From Palaeococcus pacificus DY20341 (GTDB lineage: Archaea; Methanobacteriota_B; Thermococci; Thermococcales; Thermococcaceae), in the NCBI RefSeq assembly GCF_000725425.1, contig NZ_CP006019.1, positions 1,178,001 to 1,242,000 on the forward strand: DNA of 64,000 bases, in the 5' to 3' direction. Position 1 is the first letter of the stretch; each line of letters starts with the position of its first letter. The translations under genes were made by a program, and so were the position numbers. Shown piece by piece: positions 16,049 through 24,195 of the stretch. A model generated the notes under the pieces. The model was not told where the DNA came from. It saw nothing but the letters and a program-made list of their open reading frames with translations, and made no database searches.

Positions 16049-16891
16049 ATGATAGATTGGTCTGGTGTCATAATATCCATAGTTAATGCGATTATGCGTA
16101 TCATCCTTGCGGCGTTTACACTATGGACCAGAAAGGCATTTCATGAAAAATATCCACTCCTTGGCAAATTTTATGATTATATTACGGTTGGATTTGCTTT
16201 ATATGCAATTTCAAAACTCCTCTTTTTACCTTTGAATTTAGATAGGGCAGGTATAATACTCCTAAATAAAGATACTGCAAGGCTTTTGAACACTCTCGCC
16301 AATGCAGTTGTCTTCATGTTCACTTTGATATTTCTCTATGCATGGGTTTCTCTAATTCGCACCCTTACAAAGAGGTACGTGCTGATTCCGAGCATCGTAG
16401 AATTTCCTGGAACAACAAAAAAGGATATTCCTTCGGGGCTCTACCTATGCGGATGCCACGAAACTCCCAACCCGGAGATATACGAACTCCTAAAAGGTAG
16501 AGCTGGTGTTATAATTTCAAGAAGGCCCCCTGAAGTACTTAGAGAACAGTTGAAACTCAAAAAAGTCCCAATTTTATGGTTAACAAAAGTAGAAGGGGAT
16601 AACCATGTCCATCCACGCAGGCTGGAATATTTAATACAAAATCTGGTGGATTTTATGAAGAAGGACAACAAGCCAAAATTTATAGTCATTGATGGTCTGG
16701 AATATTTAATTATTGAAAATGGGTTTGAGAGCATCTTCAAGTTTTTAACTTTGCTTAAAGACTACAGTGTTTTTGATAACACGATAATTTTAGTTCCTGT
16801 GAATGAAAAGACTTTAAAATCCAAAGAATACTCCCTGCTGAAAAGGGAATTCCCAACACTTGAGGAATTCTTATCCTCCCAAAAGGGATAG
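16049..16891 (+). CDS. DUF835 membrane protein
   Basis: This protein of 280 aa has three or four N-terminal membrane helices (to about residue 112) and a cytosolic DUF835 domain. The domain is identifiable by PSGLYLCGCHE, AGVIISRRPPEVLREQLKLKKVPILWLTKVEGDNHVHPRRLEYL, and FIVIDGLEYLIIENGFESIFKFLTLLKDYS. DUF835 has a RecA/KaiC-like P-loop-less fold and is found mostly in Thermococcales, often attached to sensory modules, so a signalling role is possible but unproven. TTAAAATGGAGG lies before a start at 16049 with no closer ribosome binding site. It is convergent with the next gene. Confidence 0.82.
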   Translation: MIDWSGVIISIVNAIMRIILAAFTLWTRKAFHEKYPLLGKFYDYITVGFALYAISKLLFLPLNLDRAGIILLNKDTARLLNTLANAVVFMFTLIFLYAWVSLIRTLTKRYVLIPSIVEFPGTTKKDIPSGLYLCGCHETPNPEIYELLKGRAGVIISRRPPEVLREQLKLKKVPILWLTKVEGDNHVHPRRLEYLIQNLVDFMKKDNKPKFIVIDGLEYLIIENGFESIFKFLTLLKDYSVFDNTIILVPVNEKTLKSKEYSLLKREFPTLEEFLSSQKG

Positions 16892-16899
16892 AATGAGCT

Positions 16900-17700
16900 C
16901 TAAACTCTTACAACTTTCCACCCTTGCTTGTGAACCTCTATCCCCTCCGTTTTAATATTGAACCTTTTTATGCTGTCCTTCAGTTCTTTTATAAAGCTCC
17001 AGAACTTTTCTTCACCCACCATCGTTTCATAGCTCTCGGGAAAGTGCTCCTTCAAAAGTCTCTGGAACTCTCCTCCAGCAGCCCTTAGGTTGAGCACCTC
17101 AAAGAAGTAGTAGTCCACGAAATCCTTTGTTTCCCTCACAATCGCTTCAACATCTGTTAAATGTGGAATTATGGGGCTTATAAAGGCGTAGGTCGTCATG
17201 TTTTCTTCATGGAGCTCCTTAAGAACATCCACTCTAAGCTTCTGCGAAGGAGTTAGGGGCTCGATGAGTGCCTTTTCTTTTCCCTCAAAGCTGTTTATCG
17301 TTAGTCCTACCTCCACTTTCTCGAAGAGCTTTAAAAGGTCGATGTCTCTCAAGACAAGCGGCGATTTTGTGAGGATGCTCAGTTCATTGCGCTTGTCCAT
17401 GTACTGGAGCACTTTTCTCGTTAACTTTAGTTCTCTTTCAATGGGCTGATATGCGTCGCTTATGCTCGACATCACGACGCTTCCTTCAACACGCCTCCTC
17501 GCGAGCTCGGGAGCATTGACTTTGGTCTCTACCCACGTGCCCCACTCGCCATAGGGCTTCCATCTGCAGATAAACTTTGCATAGCAGTATTTACACGCAA
17601 ACTGGCATCCAGCGTATTGGTTTATCACGTAATCAACGCCGGGAATTTTGCTTTTGGTGTATATGCTCTTTGCTTTAGTTTTGATAATGTTAATCTCCAT
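16900..17700 (-). CDS. Radical SAM protein, SPL family (COG1533-like)
   Basis: This radical SAM protein belongs to the spore-photoproduct-lyase-like group. The cluster motif is CQFACKYC near residue 32, preceded by VINQYAGC and followed by YAKFICRWKPYG, and the core TIM-barrel markers VMSSISDAYQPIERE and SILTKSPLVLRDIDLL are present. At 266 aa it matches the archaeal members, most of which have unknown substrates. True SplB carries an extra conserved cysteine near the C-terminus, which is not apparent here, so I do not call it a photoproduct lyase. It is transcribed alone, from a TATA near 17720. Confidence 0.85.
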   Translation of the reverse strand: MEINIIKTKAKSIYTKSKIPGVDYVINQYAGCQFACKYCYAKFICRWKPYGEWGTWVETKVNAPELARRRVEGSVVMSSISDAYQPIERELKLTRKVLQYMDKRNELSILTKSPLVLRDIDLLKLFEKVEVGLTINSFEGKEKALIEPLTPSQKLRVDVLKELHEENMTTYAFISPIIPHLTDVEAIVRETKDFVDYYFFEVLNLRAAGGEFQRLLKEHFPESYETMVGEEKFWSFIKELKDSIKRFNIKTEGIEVHKQGWKVVRV

Positions 17701-17773
17701 GACCTAAACTAAGTGCTTCAAATATAAAAATCTCAGGGCAAGCCTTTTATTCTCTCTTCATTCACTTTAGTTC

Positions 17774-19408
17774 ATGAAAAGGCTCGCAGTAATCATGGTG
17801 CTGCTAATAGCGTTCTCACCTTTAGTTAGCGCAAAAACTCTTGTAGTAAGCTCATATCAGGATGAGACTATAGCGCGCTATTTAGCGAGCTATTTAAACG
17901 CAACTGTAGTTTTAATCCCTTGGGGAAGTCGAGATGTGCAGTATTTGGAGGAGATAAAGTCTCAAAACCCTGATAAGCTCATTATTGTAGGAGGGATATA
18001 CGCTGTCCCCAAAGATTTTGAGTTCGGCAGTTTTGAGCGCTATGGGGGAAAAGACAGGCTTGAGACGGCTAAGATAGTCTTAGAGTACTTTTTCAACTTT
18101 TCAAGTCCAAGCAACATTGTAGTTTATCCCTCTAAGGAAGCAGTTTGGGAGTACATCAAAGAAGGCGGCGAATGGGAGATAGTGGAGGGAAATTCGAGCG
18201 TAGCGCTTAGGTGGTCAAAGTTAATCCAAAATGAGCTTCACAAATATTCTGGGAAAGAAAAGAGGCTTGTTTTGGTAGGGAACGTCCAAAATAATGCTCT
18301 TTTGAACGAGACATGGAGCGAAATTGGTGAGTTGCCTGAAGTTTATACGCTCTATCCTTCGATAGTGCTTATGAATGGAACGCTCTTCATAACTGGGAGC
18401 GATGAGAACCTCCCTCTAATAGAGCGCTTTTTCGAAGAAAACAAGGACGTTGGGGGAGAGGATATTCTAAAATTCTCTCTTCTCCTTCTTGTGTTAGTTC
18501 TAGCTTTTTTCGTTGCACTCGATGACAGAAGGTTTTACTTGGCAGCGTTAATACTTACGGCCGTGTGGGTGCTCTACTCCATAGAGGCTTTTGTTTTGGC
18601 TTGGGATTCTCTCTTTGTATATTTCGACGGAGCGCTTTCTTTGAGTTATTTGGGACATTATGAGACTATCATAGGAGGTAGAGGCTTTCCAGGCCTGTCA
18701 TATCTCTTCCTCGCTTTCTTCCGCGTTTTTTCACCAACAGTTGAGAGCGTTATTCTATACCAAATATTCATGCTCTTTCTTCTCTTGAGCTCACTCTTCC
18801 TGTTTTTCAAGAATAAAGAGCTGGCTTTCATTTCTTACCTACTAATCCTCACGATCCCTCTGTTCAGACAGTACACATATACGATTTCAACGGAGCTGAC
18901 GTTTTTGACGTTTCTACTCCTGTCGCTGGCCTTTTTGAGATATAAAACTGCCAAAAGCACTATCCTAGCATCTGCTTCAGCATCGCTCGGTGCTTTAGTA
19001 AGGTTCCAAGCCCTAATACTGCCCCTAATTTCGTTGGCTCTATTTAGGGATGTGTATGGTATATTATTCATTTTAGCGTCTTTATCTTTCTACTTTGGGC
19101 TAACTTTTGTGACTCATAGGGGATTTTGGGGATACATAAGCGAGGCTTCCTCAAAGGGCATAACCTCTTCTTTAGTGGTGAGCAACGCTCAGTTCTACCT
19201 CCCAAAACTTCTTTTAAACGGGTTTGTTCCTATAGTGTTGCTGATATGGCACTTTGCGAAAGGTAAAAGAGGACTAACGCCTGTGTTGAGTTTGGCAATT
19301 TTTTATGCGCTGGCCCCTCTCGTTTGGGTTGCTCAAGATGAACGCTATTTGCTTCCGACCCTATTCCTCCTAGCGCTGGCCGCTTTTGAGAAGCTCGATG
19401 AAGAATAA
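17774..19408 (+). CDS. Membrane protein with cell-wall-binding-like ectodomain and GT-C-like membrane core
   Basis: A signal peptide (residues 1-20, ending VSA) leads to an external domain of about 210 residues. The domain includes KLIIVGGIYAVP and FERYGGKDRLETAKIV, which match the cell wall binding repeat 2 pattern (VGG...RxxGxDRxxTA). From about residue 235 there are 10-11 membrane segments. One loop has FDGALSLSYLGHYETIIGGRGFPGLSYLFLAFFR, resembling the first external loop of GT-C glycosyltransferases (ArnT/PMT-like), and AQDERYLLPTLFLLALAAFE is typical of the end of that fold. A surface glycan role is inferred. No neighbour supports a pathway. Confidence 0.65.
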   Translation: MKRLAVIMVLLIAFSPLVSAKTLVVSSYQDETIARYLASYLNATVVLIPWGSRDVQYLEEIKSQNPDKLIIVGGIYAVPKDFEFGSFERYGGKDRLETAKIVLEYFFNFSSPSNIVVYPSKEAVWEYIKEGGEWEIVEGNSSVALRWSKLIQNELHKYSGKEKRLVLVGNVQNNALLNETWSEIGELPEVYTLYPSIVLMNGTLFITGSDENLPLIERFFEENKDVGGEDILKFSLLLLVLVLAFFVALDDRRFYLAALILTAVWVLYSIEAFVLAWDSLFVYFDGALSLSYLGHYETIIGGRGFPGLSYLFLAFFRVFSPTVESVILYQIFMLFLLLSSLFLFFKNKELAFISYLLILTIPLFRQYTYTISTELTFLTFLLLSLAFLRYKTAKSTILASASASLGALVRFQALILPLISLALFRDVYGILFILASLSFYFGLTFVTHRGFWGYISEASSKGITSSLVVSNAQFYLPKLLLNGFVPIVLLIWHFAKGKRGLTPVLSLAIFYALAPLVWVAQDERYLLPTLFLLALAAFEKLDEE

Positions 19409-19520
19409 TCAACAAAACTCCCTGTTCTTTGACGTCCAGCCAAATATTCCACTAAATTCTGCATGAAGAGACGACGATAGAGTTTTATGCAAGAGATGAG
19501 TGTTAAATTTTGGTGGTGCT

Positions 19521-20099
19521 ATGCATCCAGAGGGATTTTTGGAAGTTATCACAGGACCAATGTTTGCGGGTAAGACTACAGAGCTCATTAAGAGGGTTGA
19601 GCGTCAAATCTTTGCTAAAAGGAAAGCAGCCCTTTTTAAGCCTGCCATAGACAACCGCTACAGCGAAAACCATGTTGTGGCACACAATGGCCTTAAGTAC
19701 GAAGCTTTTGTTATTCCTACCGATGAGGAAGGTGTTAGGCAGATTTATGAGATAACGAAGAGGGAAGGCTTTGAAGTGATTGGCGTTGATGAGGTCCAGT
19801 TTTTCCCGATTTCAATTGTTGAAGCTTTAAACACGCTCGCAGATGAGGGTGTTTATGTTATAGCAAGCGGCTTAAACTTGGACTTCAAAGGGGATCCGTT
19901 TGAGGTTACGAGAGAGCTTTTGGTAAGAGCCGACAACATAGTTTACCTAACTGCAATATGCACTATATGCGGTGCTCCAGCCACAAGAAGTCAAAGGCTT
20001 ATAGATGGAAAGCCGGCGCCGAGGGATTCCCCCATAATATTGGTAGGGGGTCAGGAGGCGTATGAGGCGAGGTGTAGAAGGCACCACATAGTGCCGTGA
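19521..20099 (+). CDS. tdk: Thymidine kinase (type II)
   Basis: This enzyme phosphorylates thymidine for salvage. The P-loop is GPMFAGKTTE, the lid region is LIKRVERQIFAKRKAALFKP, the Walker B is IGVDEVQFF, and a structural zinc site is formed by CTICGAPA and the later CRRHH. The length of 192 aa suits the type II (TK1-like) family. The ATG at 19521 has GGTGGT upstream; the frame continues to 19500 without a signal. It is followed nine bases later by the PTPS-like gene and is probably co-transcribed with it. Confidence 0.94.
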   Translation: MHPEGFLEVITGPMFAGKTTELIKRVERQIFAKRKAALFKPAIDNRYSENHVVAHNGLKYEAFVIPTDEEGVRQIYEITKREGFEVIGVDEVQFFPISIVEALNTLADEGVYVIASGLNLDFKGDPFEVTRELLVRADNIVYLTAICTICGAPATRSQRLIDGKPAPRDSPIILVGGQEAYEARCRRHHIVP

Positions 20100-20108
20100 G
20101 GTGAGTTT

Positions 20109-20459
20109 ATGCGGGCTCGTATCAGGGAGAAGTTTAAATTTGAAGCAGCCCATGCCGTTGCTATTAATGGGGGTTTGGAAGAGATTCATGGACACACATA
20201 CCGCTTGGAAGTCTTTGTTGAAGGTGAGCTGAAGGAAGGCTATGTCATGGACTTTCTAGAGCTCAGGCGCATTGTTGAGAGGGAAGTAATAGAAAAGCTC
20301 GACCACAAAAACTTGAACCGACTCTTCAATAATCCAACAACAGAGAACATAGCGCTTTGGATAGCTGAACGCATAAGAGAAGCTCTGCCAGCTGAATCTA
20401 GACTTTACAAGGTTGTTCTTTGGGAAGGAGACGACAACGGGGTTGAGTTCGAGTTTTAA
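20109..20459 (+). CDS. queD: 6-pyruvoyl-tetrahydropterin synthase-like protein (PTPS-III/QueD type)
   Basis: This is a small T-fold enzyme of 116 aa. Zinc ligands are in FEAAHAV and EIHGHTY. The catalytic cysteine of classical PTPS is absent, and glutamates in GGLEEIHGH occupy the region, as in PTPS-III/QueD-like members. LDHKNLN and PTTENIALWIAERI are family signatures. In Thermococcales the likely pathways are archaeosine (preQ0) precursor or pterin synthesis, and the sequence alone does not decide. The start at 20109 has GAGGTGAG. It is downstream of tdk. Confidence 0.85.
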   Translation: MRARIREKFKFEAAHAVAINGGLEEIHGHTYRLEVFVEGELKEGYVMDFLELRRIVEREVIEKLDHKNLNRLFNNPTTENIALWIAERIREALPAESRLYKVVLWEGDDNGVEFEF

Positions 20460-20509
20460 TTTTTGCTTTCTTCTAAGAAAAAGCTTTAAAAATTTGGAGT
20501 TGTAGGATT

Positions 20510-20525
20510 TTTAGGTGAGCCTAAA
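20510..20525. promoter_or_regulatory. DtxR-like palindromic operator of znuC-znuB
   Basis: TTTAGGTGAGCCTAAA has perfect 6-base arms around a 4-base centre and matches the operator at 4261 in arms and spacing. A TATA-like TTTAAAAAT lies about 27 bases upstream, so the palindrome spans the expected transcript start, 13 bases before the znuC ATG. Confidence 0.75.
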
Positions 20526-20538
20526 TCGGGGTGAGAGC

Positions 20539-21330
20539 ATGGAAGCAGTTATTGCGAAGAATGTCAGCATTTACTACAATGGCCAAAAAGCAGTGGAAGA
20601 GCTATCCTTTAAGCTCGAGGAGGAAGAAACATTACTGCTCATGGGGCCAAATGGTGCAGGAAAAACGACACTGCTCAGGACAATAGCGGGCTTTCATAAA
20701 AATTACGGTGGGGAGCTTTTGGTGTTTAACAAGCCTCCTGGTGAAGCTAAAGAGCTTATCTCTTATGTCCCCCAAAGTTACAGCTTAAATGAGCGTGTTC
20801 CCCTCAAAGCTTTGGAAGTCGTTGCTATAGGCGGGATTTATAAGAAGGGATTCGTACACACTAAGCTCTCAAAAGAAGTGTGTCAAAGTGCTGAAGAGGC
20901 TTTGGAGTTTGTAGGATTAAGCCAAGTAAAGGATAAACCCTTTAGCGAGCTCAGCGGGGGTCAAAAGCAGAGAGTTCTGCTGGCTAGAGCACTTATATCT
21001 AATCCCAGGCTCCTTCTCTTAGATGAACCGCTATCAGCTTTGGATCCTTCCGCAAGGGTGGAAGTAGCAAATGTTTTGGGAAAGATAAAACAAGAGAAGG
21101 GAATATCCATGATTATTACCACTCACGACGTTAATCCTTTAACGGAGATTGGAGACAAAGTGATGCTCCTAAACAGGCGTTTGGTGGCGTTTGGTACTCC
21201 TGATGAAGTCCTGAGGGATGAGATTATAAGCGAGGTTTATGGGCCATTCTCAAAAGCTGTACGGGTTGGAAACAGGCTTTACTGTATAATTGGGGATGTG
21301 CACATCCACAAAGGGGGTGCTAGGGAATGA
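20539..21330 (+). CDS. znuC: Metal ABC transporter ATP-binding protein (ZnuC-like)
   Basis: This is the ATPase for zinc or manganese import. Walker A is GPNGAGKTT, the Q-loop is SYVPQSYSLNERVPLKALEVV (typical of ZnuC/TroB), the signature is LSGGQKQR, Walker B is LLLLDEPLSALD, and the switch histidine is in TTHD. The ATG at 20539 has GGGGTGAG four bases upstream. A frame reaching a GTG at 20515 begins inside the operator and is rejected. The stop overlaps the znuB start (ATGA). The substrate protein is probably the one encoded at 4278. Confidence 0.9.
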   Translation: MEAVIAKNVSIYYNGQKAVEELSFKLEEEETLLLMGPNGAGKTTLLRTIAGFHKNYGGELLVFNKPPGEAKELISYVPQSYSLNERVPLKALEVVAIGGIYKKGFVHTKLSKEVCQSAEEALEFVGLSQVKDKPFSELSGGQKQRVLLARALISNPRLLLLDEPLSALDPSARVEVANVLGKIKQEKGISMIITTHDVNPLTEIGDKVMLLNRRLVAFGTPDEVLRDEIISEVYGPFSKAVRVGNRLYCIIGDVHIHKGGARE

Positions 21331-22148
21331 TCCCAGAGTACCTGTTGAGGGCCCTTTTAGCGAGCGTTATGATAAGCGTCCTCCTCGGACTCCTGAGTCC
21401 TTTGATAAACATGAAAGGGCTGGCTTTCCTCACGCACGCCACGTTTCACTCCCTCCTCTTTGGTGCGGTTTTGGGCATGATATTTGGCTTAATAATCGAA
21501 AACCTTGGGATAGTGGTTTGGGTTGCGCTGATGGTTACCATAGCGGTGGTCACTTTAATAGCATGGCTTGAGAATAGGGGCTTTACAAGCGATACCGCCG
21601 TGGGGATTATCTCAAGCTTCGTTGCCGGCGCTACGGTTCTTAGCTTTGGCATACTTTACAAGATAATGGCGACAAGGCCGTACTTTGCTTTCTCCCAGAG
21701 CATAGTTTCCTATCTCACGGGAGAAGTGTTTTTAATAACCGTGAACGACCTCTTAATGCTCGTTTTGGGAGGAGCATTAATATTTTTCATAATGGCATTC
21801 TTCTATAGGGACTTCCTCTACGTAAGCTTTGATCCAGCGGGTGTTGAGAGCTATGGTGGTAATGTCCGAGCTTATTTGATGCTCCTTTATGTAATAGTGG
21901 GTTCTATTGGAGCCCTTATCGTGAAAACCGTTGGATTAATAACTCTTCAAGTTATAGCCGTTCTGCCAGGGGCCATAGCGCTGATGCTAAGCGACGATTT
22001 AAGGAGGATTATTGGAATAAGTATTTTCTTAACACTTGGGGTTGAGGTGGCCTCTGTAGTCTTAGCATACTATACGAACATTCCTCCCAGCGGGATAGCC
22101 ACGATTTTTTTAGGCATAGTCTACGGCATATTAGTCCTAAAAAGATAG
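21327..22148 (+). CDS. znuB: Metal ABC transporter permease (ZnuB-like)
   Basis: This is a 273-residue membrane permease of the ABC-3 family with eight or nine hydrophobic segments. Family markers are FLTHATFHSLLFGAVLGM near residue 30 (the conserved ALSHA-like segment), GFTSDTAVGIISS, and VGLITLQVIAVLPGAIALMLSDDLRR near residue 195, which contains the coupling region. The gene overlaps znuC by four bases, so translation is coupled. Metal identity is not visible. A 73-base gap separates it from dacZ, which has its own TATA. Confidence 0.9.
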   Translation: MIPEYLLRALLASVMISVLLGLLSPLINMKGLAFLTHATFHSLLFGAVLGMIFGLIIENLGIVVWVALMVTIAVVTLIAWLENRGFTSDTAVGIISSFVAGATVLSFGILYKIMATRPYFAFSQSIVSYLTGEVFLITVNDLLMLVLGGALIFFIMAFFYRDFLYVSFDPAGVESYGGNVRAYLMLLYVIVGSIGALIVKTVGLITLQVIAVLPGAIALMLSDDLRRIIGISIFLTLGVEVASVVLAYYTNIPPSGIATIFLGIVYGILVLKR

Positions 22149-22221
22149 CTCTCCCCATATTTTTGCACATCAAACTAAAAGTTTATAAACAATTGCCGAA
22201 ATACTATAGCTTGGTGTAAAT

Positions 22222-23025
22222 ATGGCAAACGGGGAGAACTTTGAGAAGCTAATCTTAAAGGGACTTGAGCTGGCCGTTGATGTTGATGCTAAAGCATTAG
22301 TTGTTCTAAATCCGGGATTGCCTTTAGAAATTCCTGAAGTTGATATGCCCATCATCGTAACAGGAAAAACCTTTGAAATGCATGATAAATATATCTCCAT
22401 ACCTGTTCCTCTGGAACTTGGGTTAGAAAACGTTCTAAATTTAATTTCGGCCTTTTTGATGGAGCACAAGATAATTGGAACGGGTGAAAGCTTTGTTTAT
22501 GTAACCACAGACCTCATTGGAATTAGGGAGGCAAAGAAGGGAGGAATTCTATCTAAAACATTCTTTTCAACCACCCAAAACGTGATTCAAGAGCTTTTGG
22601 AAATAGCCATAGAGCTCAGCACTGAAGGGAGGGAAGGAATGCCCGTCGGTACAATCTTCGTCTTTGGAGACACCAACAACGTCCTAAAGCACTCTCATCA
22701 AATGATCCCTAACCCCTTCAAGGGCTACAAGCTCAATATTCTCGATAAAAATGTGAAGGAAGTTGTGAAGGAGTTTTCCTTTCTCGATGGGGCGTTTATA
22801 ATTTCAAAAACCGGCAGGGTGGTAGCTGCAGGCAGGTATTTGGATGTGGATACTAAAAAGCTTAAAATAGACATTCCTAGAGGCTTGGGGAGCAGGCACA
22901 TAGCTGCAGCTGCAATAACAAAAATAACAAAAGCTATAGCAATTACCATCTCAGAGACGGGGGTAATAAGAGTATTTAAAGATGGAGATATAATTTTGGA
23001 GTACAACCCCAAGATACGCTATTAG
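22222..23025 (+). CDS. dacZ: Diadenylate cyclase DacZ (c-di-AMP synthase)
   Basis: This enzyme makes cyclic di-AMP from two ATP, a signal that in archaea is linked to osmotic and potassium balance. The DAC domain fills the C-terminal half: DGAFIISKTGRVVAAGRYLD (DGA motif) and RGLGSRHIAAAAITK (the RHxxA catalytic motif), followed by VIRVFKDGDIILEYNP. The N-terminal 110 residues are the archaeal DacZ extension, related to pyruvate-kinase C-domains. At 267 aa it is full length. A TATA-like GTTTATAAAC sits at about 22181. The 3' end overlaps the convergent gene by four bases. Confidence 0.92.
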   Translation: MANGENFEKLILKGLELAVDVDAKALVVLNPGLPLEIPEVDMPIIVTGKTFEMHDKYISIPVPLELGLENVLNLISAFLMEHKIIGTGESFVYVTTDLIGIREAKKGGILSKTFFSTTQNVIQELLEIAIELSTEGREGMPVGTIFVFGDTNNVLKHSHQMIPNPFKGYKLNILDKNVKEVVKEFSFLDGAFIISKTGRVVAAGRYLDVDTKKLKIDIPRGLGSRHIAAAAITKITKAIAITISETGVIRVFKDGDIILEYNPKIRY

Positions 23026-23309
23026 TCCTTTCCGTTCTCTTCGCTCTTTATGTATGGCTTTCCTATTGCAATGCTGAAGCCTTTGAACGAGTCGTCCTTT
23101 TTGTTGAACTCCAACGCTAAGGGGAGGCCGTTGTCTTCGTTTATCACAATTCTAACAATCCTGGCCCTTGAGTGTTCATTTAAATAGCTTTCTTTGAGCT
23201 GCTCATAGTTTTCCAAGGCGCTGTTGACGCTTTCTTCATGCATGCTGTAAATTTCCTTCGAATAGTTGCTGTGCGATTTAATCTTCTTTATCATCTCATC
23301 TCTATCCAA
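23022..23309 (-). CDS. Hypothetical protein, 95 aa
   Basis: I do not recognise this charged soluble protein. The N-terminal half is helical (EMIKKIKSHSNYSKEIYSMHEESVNSALENYEQL) and the C-terminal half looks like a small beta sheet (ARIVRIVINEDNGLPLALEF). The start is a TTG at 23309 behind GATGTGAT; an ATG at 23294 is the alternative. It follows the phosphoribosyltransferase gene by 13 bases and is probably co-transcribed with it, and it is convergent with dacZ. Confidence 0.6.
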   Translation of the reverse strand: MDRDEMIKKIKSHSNYSKEIYSMHEESVNSALENYEQLKESYLNEHSRARIVRIVINEDNGLPLALEFNKKDDSFKGFSIAIGKPYIKSEENGKD

Positions 23310-23322
23310 TTTATCACATCCA

Positions 23323-23970
23323 TCAGATTTTGATCCAGCTCTCCCCCTCTTTTTTAAATATTCCTCTCTTTTCGGCCAGAGTTAAAGCCTCTTCAAGCCT
23401 CTCCTTTGGAACCTCTATGCCGTGAAGCTTTTTGAGGAGCTCAATTATTTCCTCAGGGGTGAGCTTTTCATTCTCCTCAAAGAGGTTGCCCACGAGGTTT
23501 ATCATATCCTCAACAAAGTTCCATGGGAAGATTATCCAGGCCCAGTCTATCTCTTCACTAAAGTATTCAGGCCTGAATTTGCATGTATTTATCATCAAAA
23601 GCGTCGCAACTCTAACCTCCGCGGGCTTTTGGCCCTCGACATAGTTCTTTGCCAAGGTTAAGCTTTCCCCGGTGTCGGCTATATCATCAACAATTAGAAC
23701 CTTCTTACCGCTTAGGTCGTAGTTAGAACCGTACCTAAGCTTTGCTTTCCCGTCGGGCGCTGCTGTTACTCCCCAGTGCTCTACTTTTAAGCTTATTAAA
23801 TCTTTAATGCCCAAGTAGTCGCAGTAGAGACGTGCAGCGACCCATCCTCCGCGTGCGAGCCCTACTATAACATCTGGCCTCCAACCTTCCTCTAGAATCT
23901 TAAAAGCTCCTTCCTTTGCCCACTTCTCGATGTCTCCCCAAGATGCCAAATAAGCTGGAAACTCCTTCAT
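23323..23970 (-). CDS. Purine-type phosphoribosyltransferase (COG2236-like)
   Basis: This is a type I phosphoribosyltransferase for base salvage, probably acting on guanine, xanthine or hypoxanthine. The PRPP motif is VLIVDDIADTGESL near residue 92, the pyrophosphate loop is VGLARGGWVAARL near residue 36, and the aromatic base-stacking region is WAWIIFPWNFVEDM. A C-terminal helical tail of about 60 residues (LTPEEIIELLKKLHGIEVPKERLEEAL) exceeds the catalytic core. The ATG at 23970 has a leader of only about 10-15 bases, judged from a TATA at about 24005. An inverted repeat lies over the transcript start. Confidence 0.85.
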   Translation of the reverse strand: MKEFPAYLASWGDIEKWAKEGAFKILEEGWRPDVIVGLARGGWVAARLYCDYLGIKDLISLKVEHWGVTAAPDGKAKLRYGSNYDLSGKKVLIVDDIADTGESLTLAKNYVEGQKPAEVRVATLLMINTCKFRPEYFSEEIDWAWIIFPWNFVEDMINLVGNLFEENEKLTPEEIIELLKKLHGIEVPKERLEEALTLAEKRGIFKKEGESWIKI

Positions 23971-23974
23971 TGCA

Positions 23975-23993
23975 TTTCCCTTATTAGGGGAAA
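23975..23993. promoter_or_regulatory. Inverted repeat at the phosphoribosyltransferase transcript start
   Basis: TTTCCC (23975-23980) and GGGAAA (23988-23993) flank a 7-base AT-rich centre, TTATTAG. On the minus strand the repeat lies between the TATA-like CTTAAATAC (about 24003-24011) and the ATG at 23970, over the expected transcript start. This is a typical archaeal repressor position. The regulator is unknown. Confidence 0.4.
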
Positions 23994-24038
23994 ATAAAAA
24001 GAGTATTTAAGTTTTTCCAAGGTGTACAAGTTGCTATA

Positions 24039-24091
24039 ATGAGGGTTAATACTTCAATGTTTTCCCGATTTTTGAAAAGAGAACCCCTCAT
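24039..24091. other. Imperfect long hairpin in the cysS-phosphoribosyltransferase gap
   Basis: ATGAGGGTT (24039-24047) can pair with AACCCCTCAT (24082-24091) with one bulge, and TTCAA can pair inside with TTGAA, leaving a loop of about 16 bases. It sits downstream of cysS (minus strand) in a 225-base gap. It may stabilise the 3' end of that message or be part of a small RNA. No run of T directly follows on the minus strand. Confidence 0.3.
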
Positions 24092-24195
24092 ATTTTTTAA
24101 TACTCTGTGCATCTCTCTTTAAATGCCCGTTAAGGACGTTTTCTCCCAAAGAAATTATTTTTCGTTGAGAAAAGAAGAGAATGGAGGGGCATTCA

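Noticed and set aside
16900-17700. Calling the radical SAM protein spore photoproduct lyase
   Set aside because: The extra catalytic cysteine of SplB is not apparent, and archaeal members of this group mostly have other or unknown roles.
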